DNA from: Proteiniphilum sp.
Lineage (GTDB): Bacteria; Bacteroidota; Bacteroidia; Bacteroidales; Dysgonomonadaceae
Assembly: GCA_012728465.1 (NCBI GenBank)
Contig: JAAYFB010000151.1
Span: 1-20,952, forward strand
Direction of reading: 5' to 3'
DNA length: 20,952 nucleotides
In this document: positions 7,782 through 15,123 of the stretch, in pieces
How positions within the stretch are numbered: the stretch's first letter is position 1
Layout of the letters: the number at the start of each line of letters is the position of its first letter
The notes under the pieces: generated by a model
What the model was told of the DNA's origin: nothing
Seen by the model: only the letters and a program-made list of their open reading frames with translations
Databases searched by the model: none
Program-made: the position numbers and the translations under genes

Positions 7782-8724
7782 ATCTTTTCTCCTTTTTTAA
7801 TCTTGCTTTTACTTGTACTTTGTCACGGTGTATGCTTTCTATAAGTTTTTCTACTGTAGTAAACTTTTCGTCGCCACGTATAAAATCAACAAACTCTACT
7901 GTAAGCGATTGATTGTATAGGTCCCCATCGAAATCAAAAATATTTACTTCTACGCTTATCTGTGGGTCATTGTGTAGGGTGGGTCTTTTTCCTATGTATA
8001 GCATACCCTCTTTTACATTATTATTAAAATGAACATACACAGCATAAACTCCTAGTTGTGGCACTACTTTGTATTTCTCCCATATCTTCATGTTTGCAGT
8101 AGGGAATCCTATAGTGCGACCCACTTGATAACCTTCAACTATCTTTCCCGAAAGGGTATAGTGATAGGTTAATAGATTGTTTGCTTTTACTATGTTCCCA
8201 TTCATAAGCAAACGACGTATCTCTGATGAGCTCACATTGTCATCATCAAAGCGTAACTCGGTGGCTTGCAAAATATTGATTCCTTTTGCATTGCCATACT
8301 TGACATAGTCTTCAAAGTCTTCTTCACGATTTCGTCCAAAACGATGATCGTAACCTATCACAAGGGTGCTTACATTAACCTGATCACTGAGTACATTACA
8401 GATAAAGTCATTAGCCGAAAGCATAGAAATTTCACGAGTGAATGGAATGCTAAATACGTAATCGATCCCTGTAGTTACTAATTGAGCTATCTTTTCGGTA
8501 TATCCACATATAAGTTTGGGCTGATAGTCTGATTGTAGCACCTTGCGTGGATGCACTGGAAATGTTATTACTGCCGATGGTAGCCCTTGTCGCTCGGCTT
8601 CCTTCTTGACTTGATCAATTAGATGTCGATGCCCCATATGCACACCATCAAAAAAACCTAGTGTGGCAACAACTTTTGTTGGTTTTTCGCCTATAATTTC
8701 TTGTGATAAATCAATGACTTCCAA
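7768..8724 (-). CDS. ribF: Bifunctional riboflavin kinase / FAD synthetase
   Basis: Converts riboflavin to FMN and then FAD in the cytoplasm. The N-terminal FAD synthetase domain (about residues 15-170) shows the nucleotidyltransferase motif GFFDGVHMGH (23-32) and the FGRNREEDF block. The C-terminal flavokinase domain (about 185-310) has GRTIGFPTANM. Length 318 aa is typical for RibF. The start is TTG at 8724-8722, preceded by AAAAGGAG at good spacing. No ATG nearby fits the family's N-terminus, which begins about 20 residues before GFFDG. A non-ATG start with a clear Shine-Dalgarno is uncommon in this phylum. It overlaps the downstream aldo/keto reductase by 14 bp. I see no FMN-riboswitch-like leader; the upstream gap after the spt terminator is only about 60 nt. 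Confidence 0.93.
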   Translation of the reverse strand: MEVIDLSQEIIGEKPTKVVATLGFFDGVHMGHRHLIDQVKKEAERQGLPSAVITFPVHPRKVLQSDYQPKLICGYTEKIAQLVTTGIDYVFSIPFTREISMLSANDFICNVLSDQVNVSTLVIGYDHRFGRNREEDFEDYVKYGNAKGINILQATELRFDDDNVSSSEIRRLLMNGNIVKANNLLTYHYTLSGKIVEGYQVGRTIGFPTANMKIWEKYKVVPQLGVYAVYVHFNNNVKEGMLYIGKRPTLHNDPQISVEVNIFDFDGDLYNQSLTVEFVDFIRGDEKFTTVEKLIESIHRDKVQVKARLKKEKRYETH

Positions 8725-8783
8725 AATAATCTCCTTTTAAATTCTGATTTTATACTTAATCGTAAGTAATGTTCAATAAATAA

Positions 8784-8813
8784 AAAACCCCGAAATAATT
8801 ATTACGGGGTTTT
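8784..8813 (-). terminator. Strong intrinsic terminator after spt
   Basis: Perfect 9-bp arms AAAACCCCG (8784-8792) and CGGGGTTTT (8805-8813). The loop AAATAATTATTA can pair further around an A/A mismatch. On the minus strand the stem runs into TTTTTTATTTA. It lies 19 nt past the serine palmitoyltransferase stop and insulates ribF. Confidence 0.88.
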
Positions 8814-8832
8814 GAAGCGTTAGTGATATTGA

Positions 8833-10023
8833 TTATATAACGCCATATTTTCTAAATAGTTTATCTATCTCTTCGATAGCTCTATCTATTTGCTCGTATG
8901 TGTGTGTTGCCATAAGTGAGAAGCGAATCAATGTTTCGCTAGGAGGAACAGCTGGTGAAACTACTGGATTTACAAATATTCCTGCTTCGAAAAGCTCTTT
9001 TGTAATCATGAATGTTTTTTCGTCGCTACGCACATATAGTGGAAGAATTGGTGTTGAAGTTGGTCCAATTTCAAATCCTCGACTTTTAAATTGTTCTATT
9101 GTGTAATTAGTGATCTCCCATAATAGCTTTATACGTTCAGGTTCACTTCTCAATATGTCTAATGCCGCAGTAGCTGCCGCGGTAGCTGCAGGGGTAATGC
9201 TGGCACTAAAAATATATGGGCGAGCATTGTGCCTCAAGAAATTTATCGTAGGAAAATCTCCTACAATAAATCCACCTATTGATGCCAATGATTTACTAAA
9301 AGTACCCATTATTAAGTCAACGTCGTTTAGCAGCCCAAAATGGTCGGCAGTACCTTTACCATTATACCTGCGCCCTAAAACCCCAATACCATGTGCTTCG
9401 TCAACCATAATATTGGCATTATACTTCTTTGCAAGTTTCACTATTCCTGGCAAGTCGGCCAAGTCTCCCTCCATGCTAAATACACCATCCACGACAATTA
9501 ACTTCACCTTGTTTGGGTCACATCGTTGAAGTTGTCTTTCCAGAGACTCCATGTCGTTGTGTCTAAATTTAAACTTTCTTGAGAAAGAAACTAGAGTACC
9601 CTCTATTATAGATGCGTGATTTCTTTCGTCCCACAATATATAATCATCGCGTCCCGTGACTGAGCCTATAACCCCTTCGTTTACAGTAAATCCAGTAGGG
9701 AATATTATGGCATCATCTTTGCCTAAAAAATTGGCTAACTTGCGTTCAAGTTCTATGTGTATATCGAGTGTTCCATTCAAAAAACGTGATCCTGCCATTC
9801 CTGTACCATACTTTTTAGTTGCATTAACGGCTGCTTCTTTTACTTTTGGATGGTTTGTCAATCCTAAGTAGGCATTTGAGCCAAACATTAGCACTTTCTT
9901 GCCATTTATTACCACTTCGGTATCTTGATCACTCTCTATGACTCTGAAATATGGATATATGCCTGCAGATTTAAACTTCTGTGGCAAGTCATACTTCATC
10001 ATTTTTTCTTTTAGTAGATTCAT
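8833..10023 (-). CDS. spt: Serine palmitoyltransferase (alpha-oxoamine synthase family)
   Basis: PLP enzyme joining serine and a long-chain acyl-CoA to make 3-ketosphinganine, the first step of sphingolipid synthesis. The 396-aa protein has the alpha-oxoamine synthase fold signatures: SNAYLGL (49-55), H136 (NHASI, stacks on PLP), DEAHG (208-212) and the PLP lysine K244 in GTFSKSLASIGG. From memory, the N-terminus (LLKEKMMKYDLPQKFKSAG), SRFLNGTLDIH and the RHNARPYIFSAS stretch closely resemble the Bacteroides serine palmitoyltransferase rather than KBL, BioF or HemA. It is likely soluble. Start agrees with Bacteroides homologues. The gene stands alone between its terminator (8784-8813) and a leader with a 10-bp-stem hairpin. 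KBL (2-amino-3-ketobutyrate CoA ligase) is the main alternative. Confidence 0.88.
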   Translation of the reverse strand: MNLLKEKMMKYDLPQKFKSAGIYPYFRVIESDQDTEVVINGKKVLMFGSNAYLGLTNHPKVKEAAVNATKKYGTGMAGSRFLNGTLDIHIELERKLANFLGKDDAIIFPTGFTVNEGVIGSVTGRDDYILWDERNHASIIEGTLVSFSRKFKFRHNDMESLERQLQRCDPNKVKLIVVDGVFSMEGDLADLPGIVKLAKKYNANIMVDEAHGIGVLGRRYNGKGTADHFGLLNDVDLIMGTFSKSLASIGGFIVGDFPTINFLRHNARPYIFSASITPAATAAATAALDILRSEPERIKLLWEITNYTIEQFKSRGFEIGPTSTPILPLYVRSDEKTFMITKELFEAGIFVNPVVSPAVPPSETLIRFSLMATHTYEQIDRAIEEIDKLFRKYGVI

Positions 10024-10048
10024 CAGATAGATATTAAAAAAATAAATG

Positions 10049-10079
10049 TGATTTCTTGACTCAATGTCCCAAGAAATCA
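10049..10079 (-). promoter_or_regulatory. Hairpin in the spt 5' leader
   Basis: Perfect 10-bp arms TGATTTCTTG (10049-10058) and CAAGAAATCA (10070-10079) around an 11-nt loop. On the minus strand it precedes a T-rich run (TTTATTTTTTTAAT) just before the spt ATG. With the -7 box at 10092-10085 it would lie at or within a few bases of the mRNA 5' end. It could protect the 5' end or act as an attenuator. Confidence 0.5.
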
Positions 10080-10084
10080 GTTAG

Positions 10085-10092
10085 CAAAGATA
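10085..10092 (-). promoter_or_regulatory. Probable -7 box for spt
   Basis: The minus strand reads TATCTTTG, a TAnnTTTG match, 62 nt before the spt ATG. No clear -33 TTTG is seen. Initiation would fall near 10079. Confidence 0.4.
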
Positions 10093-10508
10093 CTAATAAT
10101 TATTATATGGCTTAATTCATGATAGTAAAATATGATTGTTCTCATTTCACAAGTGTCCACGAAGAAAGAATAAGATTTAGTTGTCTGTCATTTTGATAGC
10201 TATTGCTGTCTTTTTCATTTAATCCTTTTAGCGAATAGCAATATGGTTCTGCAAAATATTAATCAGCACATAATCTTTTGTAGATTTATACTCATGTTCT
10301 GCAAATCCTATAATGTGGTTGACATATTTTTGATTGTATCATCTCCATCCCTACATATCATTTAAGGTTTTCTTATTTTGTAATTGTTATCTACATTAAA
10401 TAATTGCAGTTTGTTTTTCTATTCATTGTCAATGCATAATGACATTGGATATTCCTTAATAAATGTAATGTTAATACCTTTCGACATTAGCTGGGTTTTA
10501 ATTAAATT

Positions 10509-10662
10509 GATGCATTTACAACATTGTAAATACACCAAATCAAAAGATTTCATCCATTTACAACATTGTAAATGCACCAAACCAAAAGTTTTCGTCCATT
10601 TGCAACATTGTAAATGCACCAAACCAAAAGTTTTCATCCATTTACAACATTGTAAATGCATC
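10509..10662. repeat. Tandem array of four near-palindromes, 42-bp period
   Basis: A 20-bp unit CATTTACAACATTGTAAATG (9-bp perfect arms around CA) starts at 10513, 10555, 10597 and 10639, exactly 42 bp apart. Copy 1 ends in A instead of G, and copy 3 has one change in its left arm. The 22-bp segments between are nearly identical (caccaaaccaaaagttttc type), so this is a tandem repeat and not a CRISPR. The outer edges extend as inverted repeats GATGCATTTACAA (10509-10521) and TTGTAAATGCATC (10650-10662). Because 42 is divisible by 3, both strands stay open by chance. Confidence 0.9.
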
Positions 10663-10663
10663 G

Positions 10664-10703
10664 ATGGTAATTTAAATATGTCAACTACAAGTCTAATTAC
10701 CAT
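10664..10703. repeat. Hairpin next to the palindrome array
   Basis: Perfect 9-bp arms ATGGTAATT (10664-10672) and AATTACCAT (10695-10703) enclose 22 nt. It starts one base past the array's right inverted end. No T tract follows, so a terminator role is weakly supported. Confidence 0.5.
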
Positions 10704-10729
10704 TGATTTAACTTCGGATGTGTGAATTA

Positions 10730-11032
10730 TCATTGTGTTTTACAACAATCGTTACAGAAAACGGTCAAATCTAAGTGTTTATTGCAATGATGTGATTTGA
10801 GAGCTATCATTGCATCTCTGAGGTGGTGTTGAATTAGCCAATTTGTGCATATAATTAACATTAAGAAACAGTAGTGGTGTGTTGCTAATAAAATTGATTT
10901 TAATGCTGAATCATCATTTGGACACATCTTTTTACTCTTTGTGTACTTTCGCAAAACAGAGTTTAATCCGTCTATAGTGTTAGTTGTGGATATCATTTTT
11001 CTTATTTCACATTGGGTAGTCTCAAAATGCTG
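10730..11032 (-). pseudogene. IS256-family transposase C-terminal remnant
   Basis: Read on the minus strand from just after a TAA at 11035-11033, the frame gives EIRKMISTTNTIDGLNSVLR, then a lysine-rich stretch and PNDDSALKSILLATHH. This follows the IS256 transposase C-terminal signature (IRK-IYTTNAIE-LN--RK-TK, then FPNDDA-LK--LLA), including the glutamate position of the DDE triad replaced by Asp (TTNTID for TTNAIE). Similarity fades after about 10874. The rest of the transposase, including the first two catalytic Asp residues, is missing, and the sequence upstream is regulatory DNA of the next gene. It is a dead fragment, marking a past insertion. No intact terminal inverted repeats were recognised. 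Confidence 0.72.
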
Positions 11033-11115
11033 TTAATTAATCCCAGTTATACTCCCATGCGCCTATCAAAAAAATATTTATCCGTGTGATTCGACAACGG
11101 TCAATAGAATATTGT

Positions 11116-11123
11116 TACTTTTG
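11116..11123 (+). promoter_or_regulatory. Possible -7 box for the XylR-type regulator
   Basis: TACTTTTG fits TAnnTTTG, 103 nt before the ATG at 11227. A second, shorter near-match TACTTTG lies at 11201-11207. Neither has a clear -33 partner, so the start site is uncertain. Confidence 0.3.
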
Positions 11124-11226
11124 TTTTAAGATGTATTTGCTATAAGTTTTATAATTATATTATTTGCGAGCGAGTGTATTAATTATTTGTATGACTTTTT
11201 TACTTTGAAAATAAAATTTAAAAACT

Positions 11227-12387
11227 ATGAAACGAATTCTTTTACTAGTAGATTATTCTAGTGATTTTAGTCGGAATTTGCTGAAAGGACTAATTGAATA
11301 CTCAAAAAAATATGGGCCTTGGCTTTTTTATCGGCTTCCTTCTTACTATAAAACCTTATATGGAAAAGAGGGTATAATAGAATGGGCTAAAAATTGGAAT
11401 GCAGATGCAATTATAGCCCAATGGGATCATGAAGGAACAAATCTTTTGCGAGCACTGGATATCCCTATAATCTTACAAAACTACAAAAATAGAAGTCCAC
11501 ACTTTTCTAATCTTACAGGGCAATATTTTGAAACTGGTGTAATGGCTGCTAATTTCTTTATTACAAGACAATTTAAAAACTTTGCTTTTTATGGTAATAA
11601 AAATGCTATTTGGTCACATGAGAGGGCCGAAGGGTTTAGAAGCTTGATTGAGAAAAAAGGTGGAAATTATTATTATTTTGAGAGTGAAAACACTGTAGAG
11701 GAACAGTGGGATAATAGTCATATGCAACTTGATAATTGGTTGTCGTCACTGCCAAAACCAATTGGGTTGTTTGCGTGCGATGATAGTTATGCACTTCAAG
11801 TCACAGAAGTATGTAAGATTAATGGAATAGGAATACCAAATGAAATATCGTTATTAGGAGTTGATAATGACGAGTTAATATGTAACTTATCGGACCCTCC
11901 AATTTCATCAATTGTTTTAGACACTTATAAAGGAGGATATGATGCAGGACGAATACTCGACATGTTTTTTAAGGGAGAAAGAAAAGATCCATGTAATATT
12001 GTTATTCAGCCTATTAGATTGGAGCTAAGGCAATCGACAGAAAAATACGATATAAATAATGAGTATGTTTTGAAGGTCGTCAACTTTATTGGAAATAATT
12101 TCAAGCAGGAGATAGGTATTGATTCACTGACTAAATTAGTACCTCTTTCTCGTCGAAATTTGGAGGTTAAATTTAAAGAGGAAGTGGGAACATCAATTTA
12201 CCAATTCATTCTGAGTTGTAGAGTTGATTACTTTGCTCATTTATTATTAACTACTGAGAGATCATTATTTGATATAGCGCTTGAATCAGGTTTTAATGAT
12301 TGCAAAAATATATCTAGAGTTTTCAAGAAGTTTAAAGGGTGTACCCCATTAGAGTATAAAGAAAAGTATTGCTCTAACAAGTTTTGA
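11227..12387 (+). CDS. XylR/AraC-type regulator with LacI-like sensor domain
   Basis: A 386-aa cytoplasmic transcription factor. Residues about 1-270 form a LacI/periplasmic-binding-protein-like sugar sensor: MKRILLLVDYS, a central FAFYG...WSHERAEGF stretch, GLFACDDSYA, then ISLLGVDNDELICNLSDPPISSI, as in PurR/LacI and XylR. Residues about 280-384 are an AraC-type double helix-turn-helix, with the second helix region LFDIALESGFNDCKNISRVFKKFKGCTPLEYK ending in the usual P-x-x-Y. There is no N-terminal LacI HTH, so the architecture matches XylR of the xylose operon. It sits directly upstream of the permease-nagA-nagB genes on the same strand, 109 bp away, and probably controls them. The effector is probably an amino sugar or derivative rather than xylose, judged by context only. 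Confidence 0.9.
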   Translation: MKRILLLVDYSSDFSRNLLKGLIEYSKKYGPWLFYRLPSYYKTLYGKEGIIEWAKNWNADAIIAQWDHEGTNLLRALDIPIILQNYKNRSPHFSNLTGQYFETGVMAANFFITRQFKNFAFYGNKNAIWSHERAEGFRSLIEKKGGNYYYFESENTVEEQWDNSHMQLDNWLSSLPKPIGLFACDDSYALQVTEVCKINGIGIPNEISLLGVDNDELICNLSDPPISSIVLDTYKGGYDAGRILDMFFKGERKDPCNIVIQPIRLELRQSTEKYDINNEYVLKVVNFIGNNFKQEIGIDSLTKLVPLSRRNLEVKFKEEVGTSIYQFILSCRVDYFAHLLLTTERSLFDIALESGFNDCKNISRVFKKFKGCTPLEYKEKYCSNKF

Positions 12388-12442
12388 CGTTTTTAGAAGA
12401 TCCAACTACGTATTTAGAGTTACTATTGATAAATATTGCCTA

Positions 12443-12450
12443 TAAATTTG
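12443..12450 (+). promoter_or_regulatory. Probable -7 box for the permease-nagA operon
   Basis: TAAATTTG matches TAnnTTTG, 46 nt before the ATG at 12497. ATAAATAT occurs on both sides (12429-12436 and 12457-12464, 28 bp apart). These direct repeats could be half-sites for the AraC-type regulator, but in such AT-rich DNA chance is also likely. Confidence 0.35.
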
Positions 12451-12496
12451 TGTTTAATAAATATAAAGGAAATTCATGATTAAATATAATTAAAAA

Positions 12497-13861
12497 ATGA
12501 CCTTATCAATTTCAAATAAAAAGTTGCAAAGCAAACAAACGACCATTTATTCAATGATAATATTGGCGTTGCTTTTTTTCATTTTTGGATTAGTATCTTG
12601 GGTGAACACAATTTTAGTACCTTATTTTCAGCTCACACTTCAGTTGACAAATTTTCAGTCCTCTTTTGTTACGTTTGCTTTTTATATAGCTTACTTAGTT
12701 ATGGCAATACCTTCATCGTTCTTGCTAAACAAGGTTGGGTATAAAAAAGGAATGATGTTGGGACTTTGGTGTATGTCAATAGGAGCATTACTGTTTGTGC
12801 CAGCAGCATACTGGCGCACTTACCAGTTGTTTCTTTTAGGTTTATTCCTACTAGGTGTGGGTTTGGCTATTCTTCAGTCGGCAGCTAATCCATATGTAAC
12901 TATAGTAGGACCTATTGAAAGTGCGGCAAAGAGAATGAGCATTGTGGGGACTGGAAATAAATTGGCGGGAGTTATAGCTAACTTAGTTTTTGCCGGAGTA
13001 GTCATAAAAGAATCTGATAAAGTGCTAATGAGAGAGATTGAGGCAGGCGTATATACAGGGTCTTCATTGGATGCAATATTAGACAACTTGATAAAAGGAG
13101 TAATGATGCCTTATTTGATTCTAGCTGTAGCATTATTTATTTTTGGAATAATAATACGTTATTCCATTTTACCAGAGTTAGATCCTTCAGTAGTCAATAA
13201 GCGTACGGATGAAGATGAGAAGTCCTCAAAAAGTATTCTTCAGTATCCAGCCTTAATTCTAGGAGTTGTAGCAATGTTTTTTCATATTGGAACACAGATG
13301 ATTGCTCTTGCAACTAGTATTCAATATGCAGGATCGATGGGAGAGAGCCTAACAGGCTTAGCAAAGAATATTCCTTCTTACACTATGATGCTCACTTTTG
13401 TAGGATACTTCATTGGTATTATTTTTATTCCAAAATATATTAGTCAACGTTATGCACTGTTAATTGCTGCATCAATAAATCTATTTCTTTCAGCACTAAT
13501 AATTACAACTTCAGGAACAGTTACTATTTTGGGTATTACAACCGATATTTCTCTTTGGTATCTTGTTCTTATGGGATTGCCAAATGCATTGCTTTATGCT
13601 GGAATATGGCCACTTGCCATTAATGGATTGGGTAAACATACAAATTTAGGGTCTGCATTTTTAGTTATGGCGCTTTGTGGTAGCGCAATAATGCCAATGA
13701 TTTATCATTCAATTGTTGATTCTAATATCCCATCATTATCTGTAGCATCAGCAATGAAAAATTCTTATTGGATTCTAATGCCTTGCTTTGCGTATATTGT
13801 TTGGTATGCTTCATTTGGATATAAGATTAAATTTTGGAAAAGGCGTAATCAATTGAAGTAG
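12497..13861 (+). CDS. FHS-family sugar permease (MFS), probably N-acetylhexosamine
   Basis: A 454-aa inner-membrane proton-coupled sugar transporter of the fucose/glucose/galactose permease group. About twelve hydrophobic helices are visible. The diagnostic blocks are ILQSAANPYVTIVGP (family QTAANPYV-x-x-LG) and the FGLVSWVNTILVPYFQ first helix. The GKLG-type element of other MFS transporters appears here as KMSIVGTGNKLAGVI-like residues. Followed 43 nt later by nagA and then nagB, so N-acetylglucosamine (as for NagP) or a related amino sugar is the likely substrate. It imports unphosphorylated sugar, which then requires a kinase not found in this window. ATG chosen after an A-rich leader; length is slightly above the FucP norm. 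Confidence 0.88.
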   Translation: MTLSISNKKLQSKQTTIYSMIILALLFFIFGLVSWVNTILVPYFQLTLQLTNFQSSFVTFAFYIAYLVMAIPSSFLLNKVGYKKGMMLGLWCMSIGALLFVPAAYWRTYQLFLLGLFLLGVGLAILQSAANPYVTIVGPIESAAKRMSIVGTGNKLAGVIANLVFAGVVIKESDKVLMREIEAGVYTGSSLDAILDNLIKGVMMPYLILAVALFIFGIIIRYSILPELDPSVVNKRTDEDEKSSKSILQYPALILGVVAMFFHIGTQMIALATSIQYAGSMGESLTGLAKNIPSYTMMLTFVGYFIGIIFIPKYISQRYALLIAASINLFLSALIITTSGTVTILGITTDISLWYLVLMGLPNALLYAGIWPLAINGLGKHTNLGSAFLVMALCGSAIMPMIYHSIVDSNIPSLSVASAMKNSYWILMPCFAYIVWYASFGYKIKFWKRRNQLK

Positions 13862-13904
13862 TATTTGTATCCCAAGTTTTATTACACATCTAAAACCTAT
13901 TAAG

Positions 13905-15098
13905 ATGAATAAGAGATTAATAATTAAAGGGGGAAAGTTCATTTTTCCTGACAGAATAGAAGAAAATCTACTGATTATTTGTGAGAATGGTAAAGTGGTA
14001 GATATTACTAAGTCTAACGATATCATTGTGACAGACTTCGATTTAGTTATAGATGCACATAACAAGTATGTTTCTTCTGGCTTTATTGACATTCACACAC
14101 ATGGTGGAGGTGGACATGATTTCATGGATGGTACTGTTGATGCATTTATTGGAGCAGCCGAAACCCATGCCAAATATGGTACTACTGTGCTTTTGCCTAC
14201 AACTCTTACAAGCACTTTCGAGGAATTAATGAAAACATTCTCTGTTTATAAAGAAGCCGTTAAACAAAACACTAAAGGCGCTAAGTTTTTAGGTCTTCAC
14301 CTCGAGGGCCCATACTTTGCCTACAACCAACGTGGTGCTCAAGATCCCAAATATCTTAGAAATCCTAATCCAGAAGAATACAATAAAATAATGGAATCAT
14401 CAGACGATATAGTGAGATGGAGCCTTGCACCTGAATTGCCAGGAGCCTTAGATTTTGCAAAAGTATTAACTAAAGCAAATATTATTCCTGCCGTTGCTCA
14501 TTCAGATGCTATCTACGAGGAAGTAGTTGAAGGATTTAATGCTGGCTTTTCGTTAGCAACTCACTTATATTCTGCTATGTCCACTATTACTAGGAGAAAT
14601 GCATATCGATATGCCGGAGTTGTGGAGGCAGCTTACTTGATCGATGACATGGATGTTGAAATTATTGCTGATGGGGTTCATCTGCCCAAACCTTTATTGC
14701 AATTTGTATATAAATTTAAAGGGCCTGATAAAATTGCTTTATGCACGGATTCAATGAGGGGTGCAGGAATGCCTGATGGAGAAACAATTTTAGGAAGTCT
14801 TGAAAATGGGCAAAAAGTTATTATTGAGGATGGGGTCGCCAAGTTGCCAGATCGTTCAGCTTTTGCAGGAAGTGTTGCAACCACTAATAGGTTAGTTAGA
14901 ACTATGGTTCAGGTAGCAGAGGTTCCTTTAGTTGATGCAGTGAAGATGATGACTATTACTCCTGCACGAATTATGAAAATTGATGATGCTAAAGGGTCAA
15001 TTGAAAAAGGAAAGGATGCTGATTTTGTTATTTTTGATGAAAATATTAATGTTTCACACACAATACTAGAAGGAAATGTCATATATAAAAGCTATTAA
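13905..15098 (+). CDS. nagA: N-acetylglucosamine-6-phosphate deacetylase
   Basis: Hydrolyses GlcNAc-6-phosphate to glucosamine-6-phosphate and acetate in the cytoplasm. The 397-aa amidohydrolase has a small beta-sandwich (about 1-55 and 350-397) around a TIM barrel. Metal and catalytic residues are visible: HTHG at 64-67, E134 (HLEGP), H199 (VAHSD), H220 (ATHLYSAM) and catalytic D282 (LCTDSM). The first-metal HxH is kept, although many NagA enzymes use mainly the E/H/H site. Length is normal. It is followed by the nagB-like gene with a 25-nt gap and preceded by the permease, giving a clear catabolic order. Related deacetylases acting on GalNAc-6-phosphate (AgaA) are the main alternative. Confidence 0.94.
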   Translation: MNKRLIIKGGKFIFPDRIEENLLIICENGKVVDITKSNDIIVTDFDLVIDAHNKYVSSGFIDIHTHGGGGHDFMDGTVDAFIGAAETHAKYGTTVLLPTTLTSTFEELMKTFSVYKEAVKQNTKGAKFLGLHLEGPYFAYNQRGAQDPKYLRNPNPEEYNKIMESSDDIVRWSLAPELPGALDFAKVLTKANIIPAVAHSDAIYEEVVEGFNAGFSLATHLYSAMSTITRRNAYRYAGVVEAAYLIDDMDVEIIADGVHLPKPLLQFVYKFKGPDKIALCTDSMRGAGMPDGETILGSLENGQKVIIEDGVAKLPDRSAFAGSVATTNRLVRTMVQVAEVPLVDAVKMMTITPARIMKIDDAKGSIEKGKDADFVIFDENINVSHTILEGNVIYKSY

Positions 15099-15123
15099 CA
15101 ACGTGATTACATTCTATAAAGGA

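Larger units (their letters stand above)
10024..11226. other. 1.2-kb region without an intact gene
   Basis: It holds, in order: the spt leader hairpin and -7 box; a gene-free AT-rich stretch (10093-10508) with GTTCTGCAAA twice, 50 bp apart (10246-10255 and 10296-10305); the 42-bp-period palindrome array (10509-10662); a hairpin (10664-10703); a decayed IS256-type transposase end (about 10730-11032); and the leader of the XylR-type regulator. The two open frames over the array are repeat-derived and I do not call them genes. Confidence 0.7.

Noticed and set aside
8725..8783. FMN riboswitch upstream of ribF
   Set aside because: The leader between the spt terminator and the TTG start is about 60 nt, too short for the known FMN aptamer, and none of its conserved elements is seen.
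10513..10658. CRISPR array
   Set aside because: The segments between the palindromes are nearly identical to one another, the repeat is only 20 bp, and no cas genes are nearby.
10384..10733. Overlapping open frames on both strands (113 aa on plus, 104 aa on minus) with 14-residue repeats rich in His, Cys and Lys
   Set aside because: The repeats follow from the 42-bp non-coding array, whose period is a multiple of three and keeps frames open on both strands. No family, leader or codon pattern supports a protein.
15076..15123. Upstream ATG start for the nagB-like gene
   Set aside because: The added residues mostly overlap nagA and lie before the first strand where homologues begin. It is not excluded, since AAGGA precedes it.
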